Assembly (NCBI GenBank): GCA_018894105.1
Contig: CM032127.1
Location: 29,070,369-29,134,368 of the forward strand
Reading direction: 5' to 3'
DNA from: Jacaranda mimosifolia
Taxonomy: Eukaryota > Streptophyta > Magnoliopsida > Lamiales > Bignoniaceae
DNA length: 64,000 nt
Shown here in pieces: positions 23,214 to 34,963 of this stretch (positions are counted from its first letter, which is position 1; every line of letters starts with the position of its first letter). The notes below the pieces were generated by a model. That model made no database searches, was not told the DNA's origin, and saw only the letters and a list, made by a program, of their open reading frames with translations. A program made the translations under genes and the position numbers.

Positions 23214-25463
23214 TGTAGCACAAGGATCCAATAAATAAAGCACAAAATTGCTAAATTAAACTCGGCGACACTCAAAACCAAGGATCTAATCATGCTTCCA
23301 ATTCATATTTAGATGAAAGATTACCTTGATTGTTCAAAAAACTAAGGTAGAAGGGAAGAATATCTTGAACACTTCAAAGTAGTCTTCCTCTACCACAACA
23401 ACAATCCAACAAATTTTGCCCAACCAAAGCACCTCCAAATTTGCTAAAATTTGGACACAACCTCATCAACACCTTGACGAAAATCTAGTAAAACATACAG
23501 TAGAAAATAAGATCGACAAGTGCCCAAAATCAGCCTCCAAAGCTACTATCCCTATATTAGATATTCAAAAACAAAGTTATCCATGTGTCTAGCCTCTAAT
23601 GTGATGATCCACACACCATAGGCAAATCCCAACCTATCCTTAGTTAACTAGAAAACCAAGGAGAGAATAAAATGATGAAGGCCAAAATTTAGGAGGGAGA
23701 GGTGAAGAAAGTGTGAACTTCAACTCATGAGTGAATCACACAAATTGGAGGGAAAAATGGAATCTAATAACTAGATTATGCAAGCTAGCTACAATTGGCC
23801 GGCCATGCTATCTATTTATAGAGGGAGGGAAAGTGTGATGCTAGTTGACATCACACCTCCCATAAGGTGCCACCTAAGTAAGCAAGTTGCATGTGAAATG
23901 TGAATTTCACTTGCATTTGAATTTTATTTTGGAATCTTCATTTCATATCATGAAATGTCATCCAAATAAATTCTAATGCACTCCAAATGAACTCTTTCAT
24001 TTGAATTTTCCCTCCAAAATTAATTCTTCACATTAATTACATGAACCCCTTAATTTAATTAATTGCTCTTGACTTAACTTTTTAAGACAATTAGCTTAAC
24101 TCTTTAAGCTAGATAATGTCAACTTAACTCTTTAAGTTAACTTGACCAATTGACAATCATATGACAGTAATTAAATTAACTTATTAATTTAATTGGTCTA
24201 ATTTAACTTCTTAAATTATTTAAATCAATTTAACAATTAAATTGATAAATGCCAAAATGATCGAAAATTAGCCAACCATTTTTCTCCATAAAATCGGTCA
24301 TGTGAAATCCTCTAACTTGTAGAAAATTTCCATCATCAAACAGGATTTCCTATTGGCTTTTATGTGTGACCCATTAGGTTCTACCATTCATTGGACATGG
24401 GCTCACAATTCTTGTAATATTTAGAATATAGAAATATTCACATTAGTTTAAACTCCTTTAAACTAATAACTCAATTCAATTAATCCCTATTGATTGAAGA
24501 GTACCCAATTCCATGGTCGATGTCCAACCTTAGGCCCATGGAGCCCAACTAATTAGCTGAAGTGAATATGCTTTTGGAGAACCATTCTAGCTCTACGCTT
24601 GCTATAAAAATACAGTCCTTCCATCTCCTATCTTCTTAAATAGGCCTAGGACAAGATATTTGTCGGCTTCCTAATAGCCTCGATAACTATGCTTTTATTC
24701 CCAATGTTCGATTCCAGTTTATGACCTCATCTTTGGATCACTCCTTTTTCAAATTGTCATACTGCCTTGCGGAAGGACTTCTTGGAATCAATCATTTATA
24801 AAATACATAGGAGATACATGCGCCTTTCATAATGACGACGAGATGGATCCCATTTTGGATCTCACAAACCTCCATACCTAAGTAGTTCATACCCAATCTC
24901 ACCCAAATGACCTGCGGAGTGGTCAAGGAAAAGTTAAAGCATGAGGACCTAAACACAAGGTTACCATGAATCATCAGGTCAAAGGACTAATTATATGTAC
25001 TAGTGTAAGCTGGAGAACTTGTCACTACTGATTTGTCACTATGGCTATCTAGTGGATTCTCCGAGCAGGCCTTCAGTAAATTTATTCTCTATCAAGCACC
25101 TACTAACATGCACCCATGTCTAACATGGATTGCTCATGAAATGGAGAAACACCCAACCCCTTAGATTTATGCATTGTTAGTACAAGCATATTTGAATCTT
25201 AGATGTCATGTCTCATGAGATTCTATGATTTGGAATATTTTAATATCATGACCATGTAACACTTTTTTTCATAATCACCACCAACTGTGTGACTAACTCC
25301 CACAGTCTGGTGTAATATAACGGTTTCAACCAAAAACTAGTGAAGTAAAATAAGCATAATATGAAGATGGCCATTTATAATGAATATAATTCAATCCAGG
25401 TTGTATCACAACTGAAATAGTTTTTCATGCCAATCTAATTGGTTGTAGGAAACTATTCCAACA
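23214..25463 (-). repeat. 3' LTR of truncated copia (2250 bp)
   Basis: On the element strand it starts TGTTGGAATAGTTTCC (25463) and ends near TGCTACA (23214). It shares blocks with the LTRs at 29804, 38814 and 46630, such as the 'tgtgacccattaggttctac' and 'cattggacatgggctcaca' words. The right boundary is firm because the polypurine tract abuts it; the left boundary is where chromovirus LTR homology ends. Confidence 0.8.
23812..23820 (-). promoter_or_regulatory. TATA box in copia LTR
   Basis: The element strand reads CTATAAATAG, close to the plant TATA consensus, at the same relative place as the TATA-like CTATATATAG in the other two LTRs of this family (near 40366 and 48220). Confidence 0.5.
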
Positions 25464-25480
25464 ATCTCTCACTTGCCCCA
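25464..25480 (-). other. Polypurine tract of truncated copia
   Basis: The element strand reads GGGGCAAGTGAGAGAT immediately before TGTTGG. The same sequence, slightly changed, precedes the 3' LTR at 46630. Confidence 0.75.
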
Positions 25481-28281
25481 AAGCTAATACCCCATAGTCT
25501 TAAGACCTGTCTTCTCAAGATATCCTTCAAAGACCTTTTGTATTTAGGGGTTCAAATAGTGGTTATGCTATATTCTCTTATGAGGCAACTTTTATCCACT
25601 AAATTGTTGCCTCTACCAATTGATATCTTATATCAAATGATGACACATTTATCTATGTTTGGATCACTAATGAGATCTTGGCTCAAGTCCAAAGTTGTCT
25701 TCAAAAGATATGTATAGACTCATGCACACGCACTAAATACAACTCTTAGATGAAGTTTCTATCCAAAAAGCTTTCTATGCGGTTTCCAAAACTTTAATGT
25801 ATTCTGCCTCGATTGTGGAATCGATCATGGTGTCTTGTTTAGAACTCTTCTGACTCATCGTGCTGCCATTAAGGCAAAATATAAATTTAAAAGTGGATTT
25901 TAGGTCATCTACATTAGATGGAAAACTAGAATTCAAAAACGTATCGAGTTTCAATTATTTATTGCCGTATATGAAAAATAAATCCTTAGTGCTTCTCAAG
26001 TACTTAATGATTGCTTTAACGGCCATCCAGTGACATTCATCGGGGTCGGATTGAAAGCAACTTATAAGACTTAGAGCAAGAGTTATATCCAGCATTGTAC
26101 ATTGAACAACATACATTATGCTCCATATAGTAGACACATAAGGTATGTGGGACATTTTTAAGTCTCTCGTCGTCAGTCTCAGGGGTCAAAGACTTGGGGA
26201 GATGTAAACTGTGTCCCATAGGAATGAATCCCTTCTTGGATTCTTCCATACTAAACCTCTTTAGTATCTAGTCAATATACAGTATTTAGGAAAGCCCCAG
26301 TATCCTCCTCGATATATCTTTATAAATACGTATTCCTAATACGTAGGATACTTCTCCCAAATTCTTCATGAAGAATTGAGTAGATAACCATGCTTTAGTG
26401 CATTCTAACATTTCTCTCATAGTCCCAATGAGAATAATGTTATCGACACAAAGCATAATAAACTATACACTACTCTCACTAACATTTTTGTACACACAAG
26501 GTTCATACACATTTTTGACAAAGCCAAACGATTTGACTGTCTTATCAAAATGTATGATCCAACTTTAGGATGCTTGTTTGAGTCCATAAATGGACCTCTT
26601 AAGTTTGCAAACCTTTTTCTCACTCCCTTTAGATGTAAAACCTTATGGTTGCACATATATATATTTCTTCTTCAATGTTGCCATTGAAGAAAGCAATTTT
26701 TACATTCATTTGCCATGTCTCATAGTCATAATGTGTGACTATGGAAAGTAAAATCCTAATGGACTTAGGCATTGTGATAGGTGTAAAGGTTTCCTCAAAA
26801 TTAATACAAGGTCTTTAAGTGTAACCCTTTGCCACTAGTTGCGCCTTAAAGGTTATTACCGCTCCATCGACTCCTAGCTTTCACTTATAGATCCACTTGC
26901 AACCAATGGGTACTATACCCTCCGGTAGATTTACCAAAGTCCATACTTTGTTGGAGTACATGTAGTCCATTTTGGAATTCATGGCATCAAGCCAATGTCC
27001 CGAATGTATGTCCAAATAGCTTCCTCAAAGGTCTTTGGATCGCTATCCGATTGGCCTGTCTCATGAAGAAATCTAAACATTTTAGGTTGCTTCTTGATTC
27101 AGTCCGATCTTCTCAGAGGTTGTGTGTAAGGCTCTTGATGTTCACTTGTTTCCATCGCTTATGAGACTTTTTGATCATTTTAGACTTCATCAAGTTCAAC
27201 AAAAACACCATTTCTATCTAATAGAAATTCCTTTTCCAAAAAAGTGGCATTCCTTGAAACAAACACCTCAGTTCCAAGGGATCATAAAAGTAATAACCCA
27301 AAGACTGTCTTAGGTATCCCACAAACTTGGATAAGATGGATCTACCCATTTGATGTCAGCGGGAGACCTCCGAACTCTTAAGAAAAAAGTAGTAGGGGGT
27401 TTTGCCATGCCATATCTCATGTGGGGTTTTTTGCACCAACTTTGAGAGTATCATGTTAAGTAGCCTCGCCACTATTTCTAGAGCGTATCCCCAAAAGGAT
27501 ATAGGCACATTGAAAAAGCTCATCATGGAACGTATGATTTCTCCTCTCCGCTACTCCATTATGTTGGGGTGTTCCAAGTGGAGTCCATTGAGAAAGAATC
27601 CCATTCTTCTTTAGATAATCTAAGAATTTGGTACTTAAGTATTCTCCCCGTTGATCCAATCGAAGAGCTTTAATACTTAATCCCTTTTACTTTTCTACTT
27701 CATTCGTATACTCTTTGAACTTTTGAAAGGCTTCAAACTTGTTTTCATAAGATACACATGTTCGAACTGAATATTAACATTGGTGAAGGTGATGAAGTAT
27801 GAATAGCCTCCTCATGCACTAACTCTTAGTAGCCCATAAACATCCGTATGGATCAAATCCAAAGAACTTGTGGTTCGCTCTATTTGTTCTATAAAAGGAT
27901 CCTTGATCATTTTTTCCATTTAAACAAGGCTTTCAAGTAGGAAGATCCTCATTGCCACTAACATTTAGCACTTTGAGAGCTTCTAACTTGTTTATCCTAT
28001 TTTGGAAATATGTCCAAGCCTTGTATGCCATGACATGGCATCTTCTTGAATATCTAATTTTCTTGTACTTTGTTGAATGTGCATTAGTGATGGTTGGGAA
28101 TCCAAAAAATGTATAATTCTTTGTTTAGTGTACCATGAGCAACTAAAGAACCCATTCTTTAATGCCTTTAATCTCCCATTTGATATAAAAGGATCAAATC
28201 CTTTGCTATCCAAAATAGGAATTGAAATAATATTCTCAACAAGATATGGTACATAATAACAAGGTTCTTATACAAGTATGG
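25481..28281 (-). pseudogene. Copia pol remnant: GAG-pre-integrase, integrase, RT, RNase H
   Basis: Read right to left. The pre-integrase domain (~28215-27990) has SWHTRLGHIS. The integrase core end (~27660-27500) has TPQHNGVAERRN. RT (~26950-26400) includes PIGCKWIYK and SIRILLSIV. The RT catalytic box near 26455 reads CVDNI instead of YVDDI, so it would be inactive. RNase H (~26160-25800) includes YVSTIWSIMY and KYLRSTKD. Several frameshifts and stops separate the domains. In life this polyprotein would copy RNA to DNA and integrate it; this copy cannot. Confidence 0.8.
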
Positions 28282-28534
28282 TATAGCGTCCCGATCGGGA
28301 GGCGCTTGCTCCTGCCTGAGGTGCTACTCAAATCTATACCATAAGTTTTTTAGAATAGAAGAAATACATTTCTGCAAATTTCTAAGTATCTAATTTCTAC
28401 AAGAGACATCCAACAAAGGTTTAACTATGAACCGAAATAGCATAAATCACACATAGTACTTCTACCATCTTCATTACCTTATGTGTCAGCTGGGTTAGTC
28501 TATCTTCGTCACTCGTCCTTATTTAGGGTAAAAA
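28282..28534. other. Unassigned segment at a breakpoint
   Basis: This ~250 bp lies between the broken copia end and the half long-TIR element and matches neither. It holds a perfect 12 bp palindrome, TCCCGATCGGGA (28289-28300), in a locally GC-rich stretch, which is unusual for the window. I see no coding potential. Confidence 0.4.
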
Positions 28535-29238
28535 CGGGAAATAACAATAATTTTATAATTATGCCTTAATTAATTGATTTTTAGATCAATATAATGTTAT
28601 GCATATTTGTTAACAAATTATATTTAAATATTTTTAATTTAAATAAGTAATAAACGAGAGAGATAATGTTGATACTAAGATCTACATCATTTAATGTCAA
28701 CATTTGTACGTCTAGCATCACCTATCTTATTCTAATTCAAATTAAGACTCTAAACCGCTTATACTCAGCTTATACTCTTAATTAAGCAAATAAGCAACAA
28801 ATTAAAAGTACACCATAACAGTCATTTGGTAATAGAACTATAAAAATAAATTTTAATTATCTTACACATATCGATTTAGGAAAATTTTAACCATAAAGTA
28901 GGTTAATACATTTCAAATAACTCAATTTGATTGAACTGGTGATATTTGGCAATTAAGTAATATATGGTAATATTTTTTGGCAAAATATTTCACTTTATTC
29001 CACCAAAATAAGAATTTAATGCTAAGGATAATATTGTAAAATATTTTAGGTGACTAAATATAAGTTTTTTAAACCATCAGGGGGTAAAGTGAAACAATTT
29101 AAAATATGTTGTTGGAAAATTGAAACACGGGGTGTTTGAGCACATTTAGCAAAGGTTGGGTAATCATTCTGCACACTTGTAATAGTTGGGGGACAAAGTA
29201 AAATGACCCTATACGTTGGGGGGTATTTGCTATTTACC
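28535..29238. mobile_element. Second long-TIR element, right half only
   Basis: Homologous to ~13305-13988: shared words 'atgcatatttgttaac', 'aataatgttgatactaagat', 'tccaccaaaataagaattta' and 'aaaatgaccctata'. It ends TGCTATTTACCCT, the family's terminal sequence. The left TIR is absent. The right edge abuts the resumed chromovirus LTR at 29239. Confidence 0.7.
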
Positions 29239-29486
29239 CTAAACCTAATGAATATATAAATATATAGATTGTATTTGTTGAATTACCTACATAGATATGA
29301 CAAATGAGTTGGAAGTGCTAAGTGTGACCTATGATATTTTGGTTACAAGTTAAACTCTTGATGGATGTCACTTGTGGAATTAAATATTTTGGGTTTGAAC
29401 GATTTATTTTCTTTTATCCAGAGAGCTTATGGTATAGAATGGGTAATACCTCGGTCGAGCAGGCACCTCTCGAACGGGGTGCTACA
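29239..29486 (+). repeat. 3' LTR of chromovirus, terminal fragment
   Basis: Matches 18413-18661 nearly base for base ('aacctaatgaatatataaat' through 'ggggtgctaca'). It ends at the duplicated ATGTC. About 2.7 kb of LTR that should lie between this fragment and 23213 is missing. Confidence 0.9.
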
Positions 29487-29491
29487 ATGTC

Positions 29492-29803
29492 CTCCAAACA
29501 AGAGTGAACTTAATAGCTATTATAAGCATGTGTAAATGATCTAATTTATCTTCTTTTAATTCTTTACCTTCAATGCATCCTCTTTTGATTGATTGAAGAA
29601 AAATAAAATCAAACAAGATATTATTTAACAAGTAATTATAAACATTTAATACAAGTATGCAGATACAATACAATGGTAAGAAAATAAGTTATTGAATAAA
29701 TTCAGAATAAAATGGTAAGAAAGTGACTTTTACTCAATAGAAGCACAAGTATGCTCGCAAAGTATTATACATCTTGCAATGCATTGTACTATTTGAAGGC
29801 AAG
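29492..29803. other. Flanking DNA between two retrotransposons
   Basis: About 310 bp of AT-rich DNA beyond the chromovirus target site. It probably was contiguous with 15301-15429 before insertion. No feature seen. Confidence 0.4.
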
Positions 29804-31573
29804 AGCAGCATTAGGATCCATAAATAAAAAATTTATAAGCTTCAAAATAACTAAGCTACTCGAGCTCCCAAGGATCTAGTTATGCTATAAATCTGGATTA
29901 GGATGAAGAATTACCTCTTGTAGCTCCAAAATAAGGAGAAGATCAACTATCCCTCACGAATCCAGAAACTGTCTGGAATTGGCACAATAGAAATACGGCA
30001 ACGTTTGCCAAGGCTAAACTACTCCAAAATTCACGAAATTAAATTTGGAACACATCCACACACAGGGGAAGATAGTAGGAAAACTTGGAGCCAAAACCCC
30101 TTCTGGATCGCTCCATAAAAAATTGCCAACTGGAAGCTGCTGCAGGTGGATCTCCAAAACTGAGCAAGTCAATTGCCTTGCCTCTATTGATATCAATCTT
30201 CCAATTTCCCCTCAATAGAAGCTGGAGTTAGAAAGGAGAAAATTAGGTAGAGTTAGTCAACTTAACTCTTTAAGTCAACTTATCCAATTGATGGTCAACG
30301 TGGTACCAAATAATTAACTTCTTAATTACTAGTCTAATTTAACTCTTAAATTAGTTGATTAATTTAACACTTAAATTAATCAAACCAAAATTGACCGTTA
30401 GATTGGAACCTTGAAAATCAGTCACCAAACAGTGAATTTTCTAACACTTAGAAAATTGTTCTACCAATTTTGGAAGCCATTTGGCTTTTGTGTGTGACCC
30501 AATAGGTTCTACCATTCATTGGACATGGGCTCACAACTCTTTGTGACTTTTGAATATCTTATATTCATTTTAGTTTAAAACTCCTTTTAAACTAATCGAT
30601 TCAATTTAATTAATCTCATTAAGTGAAGAGTACTTAATCTCCATAGTCGATGTCCAACCTCAAGCCCATGGAGCCCCAACTAATTGGTTGAAATGAATAT
30701 TTTGGAGAATCATCATAACTCTATGTGTTTCATGCAAACACGGTCCTTCCGTCTCCTATCTTTTGAAAGAGGCCTAGGGCAAGATATTTGTTGGCTCTTT
30801 AATAACCTTAATACTATGTCTCTATTCTCAATGTCTAATTCCTTTGCGTGACCTTACCTTTGGAAAACTCCTTTTCCAAATTGTCACACCACCTTGCGCA
30901 AGGATTTCTTGGAATCGATCATTATAGAATATATAGGAGATGCACTCGCCCTTCACAAAAGAAAAGAGTCGGATTTCATCTTGGATCTCACTAACCTCCA
31001 TGTCAACTAGCTTATATCCAACCTCAACCCAAAAGACCCATTAATTGGTCAAGGAAGAATCAAAGCATGAGGACCGGACATAAGGTTACCATGGATCCTC
31101 AGGTCAGAGGACTAATAATATGCACTAGTGTAAGCGGGAGAATTGATCACTACCGACTTGCCACTATGGATATCTAGTGGATTCTCCAGAGGGTCTTTAG
31201 TGCCTTGTTCTCTAACAAGCACCCACTAAGATGCACCCTATCTCATACAGATTGCTCATGGAACGGAGCAATATCCAACTCTTGGATTTATGCATGAATA
31301 GTACAAGTCCATCCCGATCTTAGATGCCCCATCTCTTAATATCCTATGACTTGGAAGATTTAAGATCACGACCGTGTAAGACTTATTCCATGGTCATCGA
31401 ACCAAGTCCCCTAGTCATGTGTGGTCTTAAGGCTTCATCCAAATGCAAGTGAAGTAATATAAAGCATAAGATGAAGATGGCCATATACAGAATATCATTC
31501 AATCAAGATTGTTTTATAAGGAAATAACTTTTACAAGGCCAATCCTATTGGCTTGTTGGGCACTATTCCAACA
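29804..31573 (-). mobile_element. Solo copia LTR, minus orientation
   Basis: Colinear with the LTR at 23214-25463: 'ccaaggatctagttatgct', 'gtgtgacccaataggttct', 'cattggacatgggctcaca' and 'gatgcactcgcccttcac' blocks. The element-strand start is TGTTGGAATAGTGCCC (31573). No primer site, polypurine tract or pol is attached on either side, so it looks like the product of LTR-LTR recombination. It is ~480 bp shorter than its relative, with the TATA region missing. No clean target duplication found. Confidence 0.75.
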
Positions 31574-33384
31574 CCATCTTGTTATGCCCAACAACTCCAA
31601 CTCTATAAATGCACATTATAAAATTTGTTATTATCAATCATCTCAAAACTCCAACCGCTACACTTGTCCACTTTATCAGTACATGAGATCATATAATTGA
31701 TTGTTAGCTTTTTTTCTCTTAGTTGGGATGTAATATCCTCATCTACTTCACTCCTAAGTAGGTGTTCATTATAAAAGAATAAAAAACAAAGTGACATATA
31801 TATAGATTGAGTAGAGGTGTTGCTGTATTAGTGTGGAAGTACAAAAATGCACTAATGAGCTATTAATCTTTGAACTACTGCTAAGTATGATAATGTATAA
31901 ATAAAGTATTTTATAAAAGAAATAGCACAAATAATAATTATGTATTAATTGCAACACATCGAAAGTATACTGAAGAATTAATACAATATCAATACGAAAA
32001 TATGGTGAACTTACAAATACATATAGTTGACTTGCATTCTATGTCCATTTGGTTTATTTTTTCAAGTAGCCATCATGTCAAAAATGGATATTTTTAAGTA
32101 TTGCAATTGAACCATATTGCAAAAGTCATCATTAGTATTTAAAGTAACATACATTTTTTTATGTATACCAAACATTGCAACTTGTTGAATTCAAAAATAA
32201 TTTTAGACCATTTTTCCTAATCTAAAAGAATAACTCTATGAAACTCATAATTTCATAAATTGATAAGATATAGAGCTCCTCATTATAGGTACAACTTCCT
32301 ACTAGCATATTTTGATCAATATTGCCACTTGACGACATTTTTATTAAGCTAAAATTGAAGAAAAATTACTCATTCTTCTTACTATTGCTAGAGAAATTCA
32401 ATATCTTGTCAAATTATAGAACTCGGGATTACAATAAAATGTAGAAAAATGAGGCTAGTTATCTAGGATTTTTCTTGTAGAGACAAGTTGTCAATAATGG
32501 AAAAATAAGAAGAAAAAAAGTTTGTCTTGATTGTTCGAGTGAGGGAGGCGTTCACAAAAGAGAGAGGTGGAGAGAGAAAGTGTCGGCTATAATAAAGAGA
32601 GAATCTTTGTATGTTTGAACTAAACCAAAATAAAAAAGAAAAAAATAAGATATATAGGGGTATTTTGATTAAATCAAGTGAGTAGGGACTGAACTTTGAA
32701 TTGAAACTCGAATTAAGAAGTTAAAACTATGAAATGAGTGGGTGGAGATTGAACCATAACTTGCAAATAGATATTGGTACTTTAAGATAAGTTTTCCAAG
32801 AGAAAAACTATTTTGTAATTAATTTAGTATGGGCTAATTTGTCAGTTAATTAAAAAATAATAATTTTTCAATTAATTAAAAAACAATAACTTTGATACTT
32901 TATGTATAGTATGGATTACTATAGAAGTATATAGAAATTAAAAGTAGAACTTAAGAAATTAGTTCTTTATTTTGGTAATTACTGAGATTGAGCAATCCTT
33001 TGCTCCCTCAACAAGAAAAAGGAAAAAGAAAAAGGGCGTACTCTTAACTAAAGAATGATTATTGCAAACACCCAACAAAAGTTAATTAAGAATTAATTCC
33101 AAATAATTAGAAGAATCAAAATAGTGAAGTTCCATCAGAAGTTCTAAAGTTAAATAAAGAATAGTTATTACACCCACCAAAACTTAAGTAAGAATCACTC
33201 CCAGAAAAGTAGAAGAATCAAAATAGTGAAGTTCTACAGTATTTAGGGGCAAGTTTTTACATTTCAAAATTAAGACCTCTTCCATCAATATTATACAAAG
33301 TCATGATTTACTTCCTGGGCAAAATATCGACTCTATCCCATAATTTAAATTTTTTTGGAAAGTTGGTACTACTACTTTAGTTAG
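31574..33384. other. Unassigned 1.8 kb, possible gene debris
   Basis: Not matched to any repeat here. A minus-strand open frame of 64 codons (31603-31797) and a CT-rich leader-like stretch on the minus strand (~32600-32500) could be remnants of a host gene, but I recognise no domain. Around 33000-33240 a ~120 bp segment with 'gaagttcta' and 'agaagaatcaaaatagtgaag' occurs twice in direct order. Confidence 0.3.
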
Positions 33385-33718
33385 TGATATGGATAATTTT
33401 GATTATAAGGGCAATTCGATAATTAAAAATGACCTAATAAATTAAAATGCACTAATTAAGTAGAAAAGGTGGAGAACCTAAAGACAATTTAAACCCATGA
33501 AGAAGTGGGAAAACCTTAATTGGTCAAAGTCCATCAAGACAAAAGCTATAAGTACATAGCCCCAGAAAGAACTTAGAGAAAAGAAATAATTTGAGAAAGA
33601 ACCTCAAACTTTTAAGAACTTTTAGGAGTACAGATCTCTCAGTGCACATTCCAAAGAAACAAACCTGACGTTCTATTGTTTACTGAAAAGGACCTTGCTC
33701 CATTTTTGTGCAGTATCA
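33385..33718 (+). repeat. 5' LTR of first Tat element (334 bp)
   Basis: TGATATGG..GTATCA. It aligns with 51602-51942 along its length ('gataattttgattataaggg', 'caatttaaacccatgaagaa', 'gctccatttttgtgcag' parts). Many differences, mostly transitions. Confidence 0.85.
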
Positions 33719-33745
33719 TTTTGGCCTCATTGTTGGAAAGCTCTG
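33719..33745 (+). other. Degenerate primer binding site
   Basis: TTTTGGCCTCATTGTTGGAA follows the LTR. It can be read as the Tat/Athila-type TTTGGCGCCGTTGCCGGGGA site with several C to T and G to A changes, the pattern expected after long cytosine methylation. Confidence 0.5.
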
Positions 33746-33996
33746 AAGAACAAAGTAGGAACATTAAGAATGCAGACGATATTTATGGCCCAAATTCCTT
33801 GTATTAAAGTGATCCCCCAACGTGAGAAGGAAAGTGAAAGTAGTCAAAACATATCTTCACCATTGGCGATGAAGGAAGATGCCAATGTCGAAAATATTAT
33901 ACCCTCCGAATCCCAAAGCAAGAAAAGAAAAACTAACAAACTAGAGTTTCGAATACAAGAAGAACTCGAGAATGTGGAGATCTTTCTAGGCGACTA
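33746..33996 (+). pseudogene. Start of the Tat internal region (possible gag leader)
   Basis: An open frame runs from inside the LTR to 34063. Its middle part is hydrophilic with acidic and lysine-rich stretches (KKRKTNK, EELENVEIF). Position suggests leader or gag N-terminus, but I see no gag signature. It is cut at 33997 by a CACTA end. Confidence 0.35.
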
Positions 33997-34963
33997 CACT
34001 ACAAAACATATCAAATTCTCAGATGGAAATTTTCGAATGAAAATTCAAAGGGAATTGCTATAGATTATCAATGAAAAGGATGTTGATTGAAAATTAACCT
34101 AAAATTCATTGAAAAATCTAGCACTTTTTTGTAGGATTTTGATGGAACATCTCTGATAATCTATCTATCGCAAGCATTTTCCGACAGAAGTTCCTGACAA
34201 ATGTTTAATAAAAAATTTGTAAAATTATTTGATATAAGTTAAAATTGAATTAATTAATTTCTGATAGAATGTCGACAAATTTTTTCATAGGAAAATAAAA
34301 CATTTCTAGCTAGACGCGGGCTCTTCGATTTCTTCTTACTTTTTATTTCTTTTCTCTATTTTTCTCCTTTTTGTCCTCCATCTCTCTCTGCCTCTCTCCC
34401 ACTGCACCTATCTCTCCCATCGCTGCCCACCATGAACGACGTACCACCACCGATCGCCATGCACGCACCACCGAGAACCAGTGCGTGCACACACACCTGC
34501 AACAATCGCACATGGCCACCATCATTTTGCTACATGTTTTGCCACCACCACTGCGCGCCCTTCCTCATTTTAACCCCCCTAACCAATTTTTTTTTAAAAT
34601 TTTTTATTTATAATTTTATTTTATTAATTTTGATGTTTTATGGTTATGCATTTATAATTATTGAAAACAATTGAAAATTTAGAGTTTAATTTGTATGATT
34701 TTAGGGTTTATAGTTTTTATTTTATAGAAATTAGATCTTTTAAGGTTTAAATATATTTTTTCTGTAATTTTAGTTCATGTATTTTATGTGTTGTGTGTAT
34801 GTATTTATAATTATTAAAATTTTGATATTTTAGGATTTCATTCATTTAATTTAGAGTATATTAAATATGTACTATATATTCAATTTGTTTAATTTAGCGT
34901 TTGTCAGTCTGTGCACTTTAGGGTACAATTTAGGATTTAGTTGTTAAATTTGTGTACTTTAAA
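33997..34963 (+). mobile_element. CACTA terminal fragment A
   Basis: It starts CACTACAAAACATATC at 33997, followed by ~300 bp of subterminal words such as 'gatggaaattttcg', 'ttttccgacagaag' and 'gtcgacaaatttttt'. A C/A-rich leader-like stretch (~34380-34560) and AT-rich DNA follow. No opposite end (TGTAGTG) is seen before 34964, where a second CACTA end begins. I infer a truncated element. Confidence 0.55.

Larger units (their letters stand above)
23214..28281 (-). mobile_element. Truncated Ty1/copia element in the chromovirus LTR
   Basis: Minus orientation: 3' LTR (23214-25463), polypurine tract, then pol reading right to left as far as the protease/pre-integrase junction near 28281. There homology to the full-length copy at 38814-48832 stops abruptly. 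The 5' LTR, primer site, gag and most of protease are missing. The reading frame is broken many times. It belongs to the same family as the elements at 29804 and 38814 (shared polypurine tract and LTR tip). Confidence 0.85.
15435..29486 (+). mobile_element. Ty3/gypsy chromovirus (Tekay/Del-like), nested and decayed
   Basis: The ends are TGTAACACCCCGAATTTTG at 15435 and GGGGTGCTACA ending at 29486. A perfect 5 bp target duplication, ATGTC, lies at 15430-15434 and 29487-29491. The 5' LTR is complete (3.2 kb); the 3' LTR survives only as its two ends. A Met-type primer site follows the 5' LTR. The internal region is 4.27 kb without readable pol. Long LTRs with TGTAACACCCC..GGGTGCTACA ends and this primer are typical of the Tekay/Del chromoviruses. 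Confidence 0.85.

Noticed and set aside
34343..34674. Three overlapping frames on both strands
   Set aside because: They follow a C/A/T-rich leader-like stretch of low complexity in a CACTA fragment. Composition explains the open frames.
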